Assembly (NCBI GenBank): GCA_024686085.1
Contig: JAIBDT010000031.1
Span: 1 to 33,574, forward strand
DNA: 33,574 nucleotides
From: Loktanella sp.
GTDB lineage: Bacteria; Pseudomonadota; Alphaproteobacteria; Rhodobacterales; Rhodobacteraceae
Direction of reading: 5' to 3'
Positions 25,810-33,574 of this stretch are shown piece after piece. The position numbers were made by a program, and so were the translations under genes. Under the pieces are notes generated by a model. That model did not search any database. It saw only the letters and a program-made list of their open reading frames with translations, and had not been told where the DNA came from. The stretch's first letter is position 1; each line of letters starts with the position of its first letter.

Positions 25810-26383
25810 TCTCGCGTGCTGTTTTCGGCGATAGAGGAATAACCATATTCACAACGATGTCATATTTCTCATCGGTCTAAAGTATGCATCAGTTTAATTT
25901 TACAGGCTTTGGCTGCGTCCATTTGATTTAGCGGAAATACCACTCAACGGACGAATTTCGTATTTGAACAAAATCGCCTGGGAAAAGCGGATCTGCGCCT
26001 CCCAGCATACTTGAGCTTTTAGCTACTCCATTGATACTTTAGTCTCGTGATACCCGACCTTCGCGGCTTTGCAGAAAAACGTCAACATGGGCTCGTTCAG
26101 CACCTTCGCTGCATCTGGTTCGAACGACCGCTATCAAGCTAAAAGCCCATAGGCAAACCTGTCAAAATCAATGTAGCTATGCTGGGTTAATACACTAGGC
26201 TGCTGCGGACCATTCAAAATCGGGGTTTTTTGGAACGCTCATTGACTGATCGTTGTGCGGAATAATTGGTCACTTGCTGGTTAGATTATTCGCGGGCAAC
26301 AGGGGCCATTCTCGAATCACGCTTGTAAAGATTGGGGTTTGCGCGTCACTTGTTTCTTAACAATAACACCAGAAAGAAACCCC
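25810..26383. other. 574-bp non-coding stretch
   Basis: No frame of believable length or codon use is seen on either strand. Composition is more AT-rich than the preceding genes. It contains CATGGGCTCGTTCAGCACC and GGTTCGAACGACCGCTATCA near 26087-26135, which look like decayed sequence rather than a gene, and GGGGTTTTTTGG near 26222. No insertion-sequence ends or tRNA are visible. It may be a deletion or insertion scar at the border of the AT-rich segment that follows. Confidence 0.4.
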
Positions 26384-26986
26384 ATGACCATTGAGCACCT
26401 GATAGCATTTAACATTGCTCTTTTCGCAGCTATCGCCAGTCCGGGACCGGCTTTACTTGTCGCCATTCAAACGACTTTAAGTGCAGGTCGTCGAGCAGGC
26501 ATCGCCATCGGATGTGGCCTTGGTTTAATGGCCGCAACTTGGACAATGTTGGCACTACTTGGCCTCGAAGCAGTCTTACAAGTCGTCCCATGGGCTTATG
26601 CCGTAGCTAAATTCGTCGGGGCAATTTACTTGATCTATATCGCATGGGGAATGTGGCGCGGCGCTCGAAACGAAGTTGAAGCAAAAATCACGCCTGCCCG
26701 ACGCGCTTTCAGGCAAGGATTTCTCATCAATGTCCTGAATCCAAAATCGGTTTTGTTTGCGACGGCAGTCCTGATAGTTATTTTCCCCGCCAATATGACT
26801 TTGACCGAGAACGCGATTGTGGTGCTGAACCATCTTGTTGTTGAAGTGCTGTTCTATATTGGGCTGGCATTTGCGATGAGCACACCAGCGGTAAGAAACA
26901 GCTACCTAAGAGCAAAGATCTATTTGGACCGCACCGCGTCTGTCGTTTTGGGCGGTCTAGGTATCCGCTTGCTGATTAGTCGATAG
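26384..26986 (+). CDS. LysE/RhtB-family exporter
   Basis: A 200-aa inner-membrane protein with about six hydrophobic segments. Diagnostic of the LysE/RhtB family are ASPGPALLVAIQTTLSAGRR (18-37) and the sequence FRQGFLINVLNPKSVLF near the middle. Such proteins export amino acids or similar small compounds. ATG 26384 (MTIEHLIAFNIALF) is preferred to an earlier ATG at 26339 because family members start this way. The substrate cannot be predicted. No LysG-type regulator is adjacent. Confidence 0.9.
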   Translation: MTIEHLIAFNIALFAAIASPGPALLVAIQTTLSAGRRAGIAIGCGLGLMAATWTMLALLGLEAVLQVVPWAYAVAKFVGAIYLIYIAWGMWRGARNEVEAKITPARRAFRQGFLINVLNPKSVLFATAVLIVIFPANMTLTENAIVVLNHLVVEVLFYIGLAFAMSTPAVRNSYLRAKIYLDRTASVVLGGLGIRLLISR

Positions 26987-27006
26987 CGCCGGTTGGGATC
27001 AACTAA

Positions 27007-27159
27007 GTGAAGTTCGTTAGGTTATCAGACATTCATGGAAACTGCTCTGCTCTTGAAGTGGTGCTTGAAGATATGAACAAACATGGCGTGTCAGAGGCAG
27101 TGAATCTGGGTGATAGCCTATCCGTAGGCTTGATAGGGGAACTAAATGGAAGACTTTGA
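27007..27159 (+). pseudogene. N-terminal fragment of a second metallophosphoesterase
   Basis: GTG 27007 opens 50 codons reading VKFVRLSDIHGNCSALEVVL, then EDMNKHGV and VNLGDSLS, after which it ends in unrelated residues and a TGA. SDIHGN and LGDSLS are the first two metal-binding motifs of YfcE-like phosphoesterases. The remaining motifs are missing. It ends 14 bases inside the intact relative at 27146 and is in a different frame. At the protein level the two are only moderately alike, so this is an old paralogue or foreign copy, not a recent duplication. It could be a truncated gene or a recombination junction. Confidence 0.7.
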
Positions 27160-27907
27160 TCACAGCCGTTTCGCCGTTATTGCCGACGTGCACAGCAACT
27201 CGGACGCTCTTGCAGCCGTCCTTCGGGACATCGCCAATCAAGATATCGGAAGTATCGTCAATCTCGGGGATCATCTGAGTGGTCCGATGGCCGCTCGTGA
27301 AACCGCCGACTTACTCTTATCGACTGACATGTTCTCTATCTGCGGCAATCATGACCGCTGGCTTATTGAAAACAAGCGTGAGGAGATGATTTCAATTGAT
27401 AAGGTAGCCTTCGATCAGCTTGAAGAACACCACCTTAGTTGGCTTCGGGATCTGCCACCGACGATTTTGTTATCTGATGAAGTTTTCGCCTGCCACGGCA
27501 CACCGAATAGCGACACGACCTATTGGATGGAAAAGGTTTCGCCGATGGGTGAAGTCATTATCAGGCCACTGGAAGAAGTTGCTAAAGAGGCTTCGGGGAT
27601 CAACGCTGGCCTGCTTTTATGCGGTCACACCCATCTTCCCCGTCGTATGGATTTGCCGGACGGTCGCGTGATCCTGAACCCCGGCAGCGTCGGCTGTCCG
27701 GGGTATATTGACAACACGCCCGTGCGTCATGTGGTGCAGTCTGGCACGAGTGCCGCCTGCTATGCAGTTGTTGAGAAGATGAGCAATGGATGGGCGACGA
27801 TGTTCCGGCACATTCCTTACGACCCAACCAGAATGATAGAAATGGCGAAAGCCAACGACCATCCGAACTGGGAAGCGAGACTTGCAACAGGTTGGGTTAA
27901 CGGTTGA
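27146..27907 (+). CDS. Metallophosphoesterase, YfcE-like
   Basis: A 253-aa calcineurin-like phosphoesterase. All metal motifs are present: ADVHSN (13-18), NLGDHLSGP (39-47), CGNHD (66-70), CHGTPNS (116-122) and GHTHLPR (160-166), with a final NPGSVGCPG typical of the YfcE/MJ0936 group. Such enzymes hydrolyse phosphodiesters. ATG 27146 follows an AGGGGA ribosome-binding site. A truncated relative precedes it and overlaps its first 14 bases. The substrate is unknown. Confidence 0.88.
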   Translation: MEDFDHSRFAVIADVHSNSDALAAVLRDIANQDIGSIVNLGDHLSGPMAARETADLLLSTDMFSICGNHDRWLIENKREEMISIDKVAFDQLEEHHLSWLRDLPPTILLSDEVFACHGTPNSDTTYWMEKVSPMGEVIIRPLEEVAKEASGINAGLLLCGHTHLPRRMDLPDGRVILNPGSVGCPGYIDNTPVRHVVQSGTSAACYAVVEKMSNGWATMFRHIPYDPTRMIEMAKANDHPNWEARLATGWVNG

Positions 27908-27974
27908 TGGAGTGCCCAAAATTACGTAGATTTCGACACGAACGTTTTAGCTAACTCATTTCACACCAGGTTCA

Positions 27975-28439
27975 CTACGCAGATATGCTTAGGGTCATGA
28001 ATACACTCTCTGGGTCTTCGTAGTAGTCGTCAAATGGCGCGCAATATTCGAACCCAAATTTTTCATAAATAAGGCGGGCAGCATCTGATGCTTTGCGGCT
28101 TCCGGTCTCCAATGACAGGCGTTCTAGGCCGCGCTTGCTGGCCTCATTTATCACCGCATTAATGAGAAGTGTGCCGACGCCATGGCCACGAGCCTGCTTC
28201 AGAACATGCATGGACTTGAGTTCGCCGTGGCGATTTGTGACGGACTTGAGGCCAGCAATTCCTACGCATGATCCGTCAAGCCACGCACCAAAGAGCTGAA
28301 CGCCGCTCCCAGCATATTCTTCCAAATAGATATGATGATTGCTTTCTGTGGGGTAATGCGCGTCACCGTATGCAACGTGGGCTGCGATGATCCGGCTAAC
28401 TTGGGGATCATTTGGATCAACGTGGTCAACTTTTATCAT
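27975..28439 (-). CDS. GNAT-family N-acetyltransferase
   Basis: A 154-aa acetyl-CoA-dependent acetyltransferase. Motif A is [18 protein letters not shown] (acetyl-CoA binding), preceded by ELKSMHVL. The end, [28 protein letters not shown], is the usual motif B and resembles the YsnE-type subgroup. ATG 28439 is chosen because GGAG lies eight bases upstream; ATGs at 28451 and 28475 are alternatives. The substrate, a small amine or a protein N-terminus, is unknown. It points toward the metallophosphoesterase gene, convergent with it. Confidence 0.87.
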   Translation of the reverse strand: MIKVDHVDPNDPQVSRIIAAHVAYGDAHYPTESNHHIYLEEYAGSGVQLFGAWLDGSCVGIAGLKSVTNRHGELKSMHVLKQARGHGVGTLLINAVINEASKRGLERLSLETGSRKASDAARLIYEKFGFEYCAPFDDYYEDPESVFMTLSISA

Positions 28440-28623
28440 GATGTTCTCCATTTGTCCGAAGTATGCAGTTGGCACGAAGCCTTTCGTAATTTGTGGCAGA
28501 ACGCATACCTTTCTGTCACCGGAAAATCACAGTTATTCCACTTGTCCAGAAAGCAGCCATAGCTTTCGCAGCGTTTACGTGAATGGCTGCAAACTGCAGA
28601 GCTTCAATTTGAGCTCTTAGATG

Positions 28624-29964
28624 TCATGTCTGTGCCTCTAACCAACTTGGAGCATCAATCCTTAAGTGCCCTGCCGGAAATCGCCAGCTTGGTCCTGCAG
28701 CATCAAGCTGCACCGGAAACCGTAAACGTCGCGACGGTCCCCAGCTGGTCAGTTCAACCGAGCCGCCAACATCCTTGGATGTTTCTCGGATCTCATTTCC
28801 GCGAAAGCTGCGTTGGTCTTGCGACATTAGAAGGGCAGCTGTGCGTGCCAAAGACAAACGTGCCGACAGGATCTTTCCGGTTCGGTTGCGAATTTGAATC
28901 GCTCGCAGAACAGCTGCGGCCATCAAATAGCCAGTGGCATGATCCAAGGCTTGGATTGGAAGCGGAATTGGTTGTTCCGCACCTTTGCGTTTCATTCCCT
29001 CTGCTGCAATCCCACAACTCATTTGTACCAAACTATCAAAGCCACGACGCGCGGCCCACGGCCCAGTCCACCCATAAGCACAAAGGCTTACATCAATCAT
29101 GTGCGGTGCAAGTTTGCGCAAATGATCCGGGCTGTAACCGAGCCCTTGTAGCGCGCCAGGTCTATATCCGTGGACAAGAATATCGGCCTGCGCCAGCAAC
29201 CGTTCAAAGGTTTTCCTGTCTTGCGTCTGCGTCAGATCAAGACTGGCACGCCGCTTTCCCAATGTGACCTCTGGTTCAACGCCGGGTTCACTCCACCACG
29301 GAGGGTCGATGCGGAGGACGTCTGCGCCAAAGCCCGCAAGAAACCGTGTTGCAACAGGTCCCGCGAGGACTCGTGTGAGATCAAGCACCTTGAGGTGTGC
29401 GATTTCGACAGGGGTTCCATTCTCGGCTTTTGTTGTCCACGCAATCAGAGGTTCAGCTGCCACGGCCCGCCCCTGTGGGTGTTTGCCCCATTCCTTCATA
29501 CTATGCATAGCAGTCGCCGCACCGTTCTCGGCTACGATGGCCTCCTCCAGAGCGGTCTTGGACCATTGGGCCACAGCGAAGGCGACAGCGGTCTTCTCAG
29601 GTTCGCATCTCAAAACCCGCAAGGCGGCGTCGCGGTGATGCGGTGCGTTTGTGTGCAGACGTATCCACCCATCACGCGACGGATATACCCCTGCGATGGC
29701 ATCCCAGGGAGACGGCAAATTCCAGCCACTGGGTCGCAAGGTCATATCAAACCAAAGTGCCGCGAGGCGTCGATCAATCGTTACCTCGCGTGCGCCGGTC
29801 AAAGTGGCGAGTTCAACTGCCGCAGCCCGAAAGCTGGATACGGCAAGATCGGTCACTGCAAAACATGAGGGCAATTCTGCATCGTTGGTCTGTGTCACTT
29901 TCGCCGATGTAACTGGGCCGGCGCCCAATGCCCGAATGATTTGCTGATCCAGTGACGTGTGCAT
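28624..29964 (-). CDS. CaiB/BaiF-family (class III) CoA-transferase, permuted
   Basis: A 446-aa class III CoA-transferase. The large Rossmann-type domain starts late, at about residue 191 (LKVLDLTRVLAGPVATRFLAGFGADV). The conserved aspartate that carries the acyl group is probably Asp341, in ALDHATGYLMAAAVL. The first 180 residues hold what is normally the C-terminal small-domain sequence (KTALEEAIVA...MKEWGKHPQG), so the usual order is swapped. Family members move CoA between organic acids. AAGGAG precedes ATG 29964. It is divergent from the citrate-synthase gene, 73 bases away, which suggests a shared pathway. The acid is unknown. Confidence 0.82.
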   Translation of the reverse strand: MHTSLDQQIIRALGAGPVTSAKVTQTNDAELPSCFAVTDLAVSSFRAAAVELATLTGAREVTIDRRLAALWFDMTLRPSGWNLPSPWDAIAGVYPSRDGWIRLHTNAPHHRDAALRVLRCEPEKTAVAFAVAQWSKTALEEAIVAENGAATAMHSMKEWGKHPQGRAVAAEPLIAWTTKAENGTPVEIAHLKVLDLTRVLAGPVATRFLAGFGADVLRIDPPWWSEPGVEPEVTLGKRRASLDLTQTQDRKTFERLLAQADILVHGYRPGALQGLGYSPDHLRKLAPHMIDVSLCAYGWTGPWAARRGFDSLVQMSCGIAAEGMKRKGAEQPIPLPIQALDHATGYLMAAAVLRAIQIRNRTGKILSARLSLARTAALLMSQDQRSFRGNEIRETSKDVGGSVELTSWGPSRRLRFPVQLDAAGPSWRFPAGHLRIDAPSWLEAQT

Positions 29965-30037
29965 GCGGTTCTCCTTCATTTGAACGGCACAAAAGCTGTC
30001 GCTTGCTTACAAGTAAATCTTGATCAATATAATCAAT
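29965..30037. promoter_or_regulatory. Short divergent control region, CoA-transferase / citrate synthase
   Basis: Seventy-three bases hold both promoters. They contain TTGATCAA (30020-30027, a perfect palindrome), the direct repeat ATCAATAT at 30023 and 30032 (nine-base period), and TTAC-AA-GTAA (30007-30016). These are candidate sites for the HTH domain of the citrate-synthase protein. The direct repeat overlaps the start codon of that gene. Confidence 0.35.
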
Positions 30038-31192
30038 ATGAATGAAACGGATTGGATAGACGCAAAGTCCGCGTGTACAGTGCTGGGCGTAAAGGCCCAA
30101 ACGCTTTACGCATATATCAGCCGCCACCAAATTAAGGTGAAGGCTGATCCCCTAGATGCTCGGCAAAGTCTCTATTCGCGGCGCGATATCGAAACCCTTT
30201 TCAAACAGAAGCGACGTCCCAGAGCGCGGACAGATGTGGCAAAAGCGGCCATCCGCTGGGGTGATCCAGTCATGCCAACATCGATATCCGAAGTGCGCGG
30301 CGGCACAATCTGGTTCCGCGGGCATTCGATCGAGGACTGTGCTGAGGAGATGACGTTGGAACAAGTTGCAGCCTTGCTATGCTGCGCGCCGCGTATGATT
30401 TGCCCGACAACCCTTGCGCACATCTCGGGACCGACACCGTTCGCCCGAGCAATGAAAGTCCTCTTGCTGGAAAGTGAAACCTCGCTACCAATGTTGGCCG
30501 GTGATGCCCAAAACAATGCACAACTGGCGGGCCGCTTGATGTCCTTGGTCGCCGACGCGTGCCTTGGCCAAGGCTTAGAAGGGCAGATCCATGAGCGGGT
30601 TGGGACCGCTTGGAAGCTAGGCCCAAAAACGCAGGACGGATTGAGGCGCGCATTGGTGCTGTTGAGCGATCATGAACTCAATCCATCAACTTTTGCGGTT
30701 CGGGGTTGCGCATCAACCGGCGCAAGCCTGCCTGCAGCACTGATCTCGGGTATGGCGACATTGAGCGGTCCCAAACATGGTGGCGTCGCGGTTTTGGCTA
30801 ATGATGCGCTGAATGCTGTAATTGATGGAAAGCTTGAAACATTTCTGCATGAAAATGCCAGACACGACGCTTACAGCTATGGGTTTGGACATCCTCTCTA
30901 TCCAGACGGTGATCCGAGAGCCGTTCATTTGTTGAAGCAAATCCCTGAAAGAGCACCTGCAAGACTAGCTGTTGGACAATTGTCTGAACGCCTCTGCATC
31001 GCTCCAAACATCGATGCTGCTTTGGCGGCGTTTGCTTCACACTTCGGTTGCCCTCAGGATGCGGCCTTTACAATATTTGCTATTGCTCGAGTGGCCGGAT
31101 GGATCGCGCATGCAACTGAACAGGTCGAAAGCGGCACAATGATCCGGCCTCGAGCGGAACACTATTCTAGACCCGTTCAGCGACAACGATAA
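30038..31192 (+). CDS. Citrate synthase-family enzyme with N-terminal HTH domain
   Basis: A 384-aa protein. Residues about 5-62 are a MerR/excisionase-like helix-turn-helix (DAKSACTVLGVKAQTLYAYI, then LYSRRDIETLFKQK). The rest is a citrate synthase with intact active site: His247 in SGPKHGG, His285 in GFGHPLYPDGDPR, and Asp326 in PNIDAAL, plus SDHELNPSTFA and IFAIARVAGWIAHATEQ. The enzyme joins an acyl-CoA to a keto acid, usually oxaloacetate, but the specificity here is unknown. ATG 30038 is preferred to TTG 30020. The HTH suggests a DNA-binding or autoregulatory role (inference). It is divergent from a CoA-transferase. Confidence 0.87.
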   Translation: MNETDWIDAKSACTVLGVKAQTLYAYISRHQIKVKADPLDARQSLYSRRDIETLFKQKRRPRARTDVAKAAIRWGDPVMPTSISEVRGGTIWFRGHSIEDCAEEMTLEQVAALLCCAPRMICPTTLAHISGPTPFARAMKVLLLESETSLPMLAGDAQNNAQLAGRLMSLVADACLGQGLEGQIHERVGTAWKLGPKTQDGLRRALVLLSDHELNPSTFAVRGCASTGASLPAALISGMATLSGPKHGGVAVLANDALNAVIDGKLETFLHENARHDAYSYGFGHPLYPDGDPRAVHLLKQIPERAPARLAVGQLSERLCIAPNIDAALAAFASHFGCPQDAAFTIFAIARVAGWIAHATEQVESGTMIRPRAEHYSRPVQRQR

Positions 31193-31316
31193 GCGGACAT
31201 CCAGATCCTACGCAGTGTTCGGTAAAATGGGCTCCAAGCAGACTTTCGTGGAATTTACACCTAGCCAATCCCCCGAACTTCCTTACATTTTGAGCCGAAG
31301 CAATTAGGAGCATATC

Positions 31317-32399
31317 ATGACCACAGGATTTTTCTGGGACGAGAAGTGCTTTTGGCATGGTGGCGGCAATTATGCGGGGATGTTGCCTGTAGGTGGGTTG
31401 GTCCAGCCGATGCAGGGTGGCCTGCCTGAAAGCCCCGAGACCAAGCGCCGTTTGAAGAACTTGATAGATGTCACAGGCCTGTCGTCTGAATTGGCGATGC
31501 AGGGTGCGGCCCCTGCCAGTCGGGAGGATTTATTGCGCGTGCATCCTGCCCATTATCTTGATGAGTTTCAGGCCCTATCAGATGCGAACGGTGGCGAATT
31601 GGGCCGCCGAACACCCTTTGGCCCGGGAGGGTTTGAAATCGCAAGCCTGTCTGCAGGATTGGCCAAGGCTGCGTTGTTCTCCGTGCTGAATGGCGAATTG
31701 ACCAACGCCTACGCCCTGTCCCGCCCCCCCGGTCATCATTGCTTGCCTGATTTTCCCAACGGGTTTTGTCTGCTCAATAACATCGGCATCGCGATTGAGG
31801 CGGCAAAGGCTGCGGGGTTGGCGCACCGTTTTGCCGTGCTGGATTGGGATGTGCATCATGGTAATGGTACTGAGGCGGTGTTTTATGACCGCGCAGATGT
31901 GCTGACGGTCTCGGTCCACCAAGAGCGCAATTATCCGATGGATACAGGCGATCTCGCGGATCGTGGCCGTGGTGAGGGCTTGGGCTATAACCTGAATATT
32001 CCGCTGCCCCCCGGCGTGGGCCATAACGGGTATTTGGCCGCACTCGATACGCTCGCCCTGCCCGCGATCCGCGACTTTGCCCCTGACGTTTTGATCATCG
32101 CCTGTGGCTATGATGCCGCGGCGAATGATCCGCTGGGCCGTATGTTGGCGACTGCTGAGACCTTCCAGATGATGACCCGCCGTGTGATGGACACGGTCGA
32201 CAAGATTGTCATGGTCCATGAAGGCGGCTACTCCGAAACCTATGTCCCGTTCTGCGGTCATGCTGTTTTGCAGGAAATGTCAGGCAGTCAAATCACCGCC
32301 CCTGATCCGTTCGCCAACGTGTTCCCGCTGCGCCAACCTGCAGCGCATTTTGATGCTTATGTGAACGGGTTGCTTGCGGATATGGCGGCGATTTTGTGA
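31317..32399 (+). CDS. Class II histone-deacetylase-like amidohydrolase
   Basis: A 360-aa zinc hydrolase of the HDAC/acetylpolyamine amidohydrolase superfamily. Zinc and active-site residues are visible: RPPGHH (136-141), DWDVHHGNG (176-184, zinc ligands Asp178 and His180), GYDAAANDPLG (264-274, third ligand Asp266) and HEGGYS with the transition-state tyrosine. Bacterial members deacetylate polyamines or other acetylamides, or take part in acetoin use. Which applies here is not readable. TTAGGAG gives a strong ribosome-binding site. Its TGA overlaps the GTG of the MsrA-like gene by four bases (GTGA). Confidence 0.92.
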   Translation: MTTGFFWDEKCFWHGGGNYAGMLPVGGLVQPMQGGLPESPETKRRLKNLIDVTGLSSELAMQGAAPASREDLLRVHPAHYLDEFQALSDANGGELGRRTPFGPGGFEIASLSAGLAKAALFSVLNGELTNAYALSRPPGHHCLPDFPNGFCLLNNIGIAIEAAKAAGLAHRFAVLDWDVHHGNGTEAVFYDRADVLTVSVHQERNYPMDTGDLADRGRGEGLGYNLNIPLPPGVGHNGYLAALDTLALPAIRDFAPDVLIIACGYDAAANDPLGRMLATAETFQMMTRRVMDTVDKIVMVHEGGYSETYVPFCGHAVLQEMSGSQITAPDPFANVFPLRQPAAHFDAYVNGLLADMAAIL

Positions 32400-32872
32400 T
32401 CAAAATCGGCTTTGGCGGCGGTTGTCATTGGTGCACCGAGGCCGTGTTTCAGGCGTTGCGGGGTGTCACATCGGTCGCGCAAGGCTTTATCGCGGCCCCG
32501 CCACCGCATGACAGTTTCTCAGAGGCCGCATTGGTGGCGTTTGATCCTGATGTGATTCCGCTTTCGGTGTTGATCAACGTGCATCTACGCACCCATGCCA
32601 GCACCTCGCCGCATAAGATGCGCGGCAAGTATCGCAGTGCGATCTATCTGGATGGGACGCCCGAGGCGCAGGTGCGTGCGGTGCTGGATGCAGCACAACC
32701 GGACTTTGACGCGCCGCTGATCACGTCAGTCTTACCGCTGGTCGCGTTCCGTGCGTCGCCCGCACAGTTCCAAAACTATTATCAAACCGACGCCGCGCGC
32801 CCGTTTTGCACGACCTATATTGATCCAAAGCTTGCGAAGATCCGCAAAGAGTTTGCCGCTTTCGCGCGCTAG
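32396..32872 (+). CDS. MsrA-like peptide-methionine sulfoxide reductase
   Basis: A 158-aa protein of the MsrA family, which reduces methionine-S-sulfoxide in proteins. The catalytic motif reads GGCHWCTEAVF (7-17), with the nucleophilic cysteine in place. YRSAIY and FQNYYQ follow. It is shorter than typical MsrA, and the expected GYxGG segment is replaced by GFIAAPPPHDSF, so it is a divergent member and activity is probable rather than certain. GTG 32396 overlaps the upstream stop. It ends convergently with a 58-aa gene sharing CTAG. Confidence 0.8.
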   Translation: MIKIGFGGGCHWCTEAVFQALRGVTSVAQGFIAAPPPHDSFSEAALVAFDPDVIPLSVLINVHLRTHASTSPHKMRGKYRSAIYLDGTPEAQVRAVLDAAQPDFDAPLITSVLPLVAFRASPAQFQNYYQTDAARPFCTTYIDPKLAKIRKEFAAFAR

Positions 32873-33045
32873 CTCTTTTTCATCGCTGCTTTTTCTTCTT
32901 TGGTATATTTGTTGTTCCACGTGTTGTTGCTGAGGCCGAGCTCTGGTGCCAGTGGCTTAGTCTTGCCTTTGGTCACTTTGCCGCCCTTGTCGAGGAACTG
33001 CTTGATCAGGTCGTCATCGGTGGTTTCTTTGGGGACGTGTTTCAT
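32869..33045 (-). CDS. Small conserved-looking protein, function unknown
   Basis: A 58-aa basic, lysine-rich protein (MKHVPKETTDDDLIKQFLDK, then GGKVTKGKTKPLAPELGLSN, ending EEKAAMKKS). The DDDLIKQFLDKGGKVTKGKTK core resembles short conserved proteobacterial proteins of unknown role; I do not know a name. A longer frame to 33138 is possible, but ATG 33045 is the natural start. Its stop overlaps that of the MsrA-like gene (CTAG). Confidence 0.6.
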   Translation of the reverse strand: MKHVPKETTDDDLIKQFLDKGGKVTKGKTKPLAPELGLSNNTWNNKYTKEEKAAMKKS

Positions 33046-33261
33046 GCTGGCAGCCTTTCGAAATATCCGTAGGCCCACCCTATCCCCTGCATCCCACCAA
33101 TAACAACCACCCAGTATTTCCGGGCGTCGATGAAACATGCCGCGAAGTGCTGGCTTGAGACTTCATTCCCAGTTTTCTGTGTCGCACCGCATGACGGCTT
33201 TCTGGCCTTCATAGAAAATGAAGTAGGTTGCGTCATCTCTATGAGGCAACGGTATATCCAG

Positions 33262-33309
33262 CCGCGAGGCAAACCGAAGGCATGGTCAGACTTCGGGTTT
33301 GCCTCGCGG
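33262..33309. terminator. Long hairpin after the sugar ABC ATPase gene
   Basis: CCGCGAGGCAAACCGAAG (33262-33279) pairs with CTTCGGGTTTGCCTCGCGG (33291-33309), with a single extra base as a bulge and an 11-base loop. It begins 15 bases past the stop of the minus-strand ABC gene and so probably ends or stabilises its transcript. No U-run follows. I see no believable gene in the surrounding spacer (33046-33323). Confidence 0.6.
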
Positions 33310-33323
33310 AAGCAGGTCGCGAT

Positions 33324-33574
33324 CTAAGCGGGGGCTTCTTTTGCCCCTGTCATAAAGGCCACCGCGTCGGACATTGTATAGTCCTTGGGGTCGATGACGC
33401 AGAGCCGCTTGCCAAGCCGGTGCACGTGAATGCGGTCGGCAACTTCGAACACATGCGGCATGTTGTGGCTGATCAGAATGATCGGAATGCCACGCGAGCG
33501 CACATCGAGGATAAGCTCCAGCACGCGGCGGGATTCCTTGACGCCGAGGGCCGCCGTTGGTTCGTCGAGGATGA
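33324..33574 (-). CDS. Sugar ABC transporter ATP-binding protein, C-terminal part
   Basis: The window cuts the gene; about 83 codons remain. They read from the Walker B LDEPTAALGVKES through the switch histidine in LISHNMPHVFEVADRI to ADRIHVHRLGKRL and the ending DPKDYTMSDAVAFMTG. This sequence is characteristic of FrcA-type single-domain sugar ATPases (fructose/ribose class). The start and the permease and binding-protein partners must lie beyond the edge. It is not the missing subunit of the operon at 20308-24694, which needs a MalK-type ATPase. Confidence 0.88.
   Translation of the reverse strand, partial: ILDEPTAALGVKESRRVLELILDVRSRGIPIILISHNMPHVFEVADRIHVHRLGKRLCVIDPKDYTMSDAVAFMTGAKEAPA

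Noticed and set aside
33130-33327. 65-residue plus-strand frame before the ABC ATPase
   Set aside because: It runs through the long hairpin, has no recognisable motif, and lies in a terminator region.
33324-33574. ATPase for the sugar operon at 20308-24694
   Set aside because: The residues are FrcA-type, which partners with a different permease class, and it is 9 kb away on the edge of another operon.

Overview
The window looks like chromosomal DNA from a marine alphaproteobacterium of the Rhodobacterales (Roseobacter group). The reasons are a GcrA-type cell-cycle regulator (8900-9517), an FMN-riboswitch-controlled RibH2-type lumazine synthase, Roseobacter-style small conserved proteins, and high-GC housekeeping genes separated by more AT-rich accessory patches. 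The genus cannot be fixed from the sequence alone.

Layout. 1-931: a decayed IS3-family insertion sequence next to two strong hairpins. 1016-9926: mostly housekeeping genes, namely helicase HrpB, a Nudix hydrolase, a Pit phosphate transporter with a hairpin over its ribosome-binding site, arginine genes argD-argF (minus strand), an orphan ABC-2 permease, GcrA and a YciI-like protein. 9981-13631: an SDR oxidoreductase, a probable winged-helix regulator with a helical-repeat C-terminus, and convergent to it a membrane pentapeptide-repeat protein carrying a 33-bp tandem repeat and an 18-bp perfect palindrome inside the reading frame. 13765-20076: rimO translationally coupled to a GIY-YIG-like protein, a repeat-rich spacer, a DCC-family protein, a YigZ/IMPACT protein, a haemolysin-III/PAQR protein, a CBU_0592-like membrane protein, the FMN riboswitch with ribH, and an M48 lipoprotein protease.

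20308-25809 is a carbohydrate-use cluster. Two ABC permeases, a solute-binding protein and a cytosolic GH5-like glycosidase run on the minus strand. A divergent LacI-type regulator and a paired palindromic operator lie at the head. No ATPase is encoded in the cluster. 25810-31192 is visibly more AT-rich: LysE exporter, a broken metallophosphoesterase fragment just before an intact one, a GNAT acetyltransferase, and a divergent pair made of a CaiB/BaiF-type CoA-transferase with unusual domain order and a citrate synthase carrying an N-terminal DNA-binding domain. 31317-33574: a class II deacetylase-like hydrolase coupled to an MsrA-like reductase, a 58-aa protein, and the end of a FrcA-type sugar ABC ATPase cut by the window edge.

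The observations most worth following are the citrate synthase/HTH plus CoA-transferase pair, the rimO-coupled GIY-YIG-like protein, the pentapeptide gene with its internal palindrome, the Pit 5' hairpin, and the metallophosphoesterase fragment. I see no CRISPR array, prophage, rRNA or tRNA gene. Calls rest on reading motifs by eye; no database search was possible.
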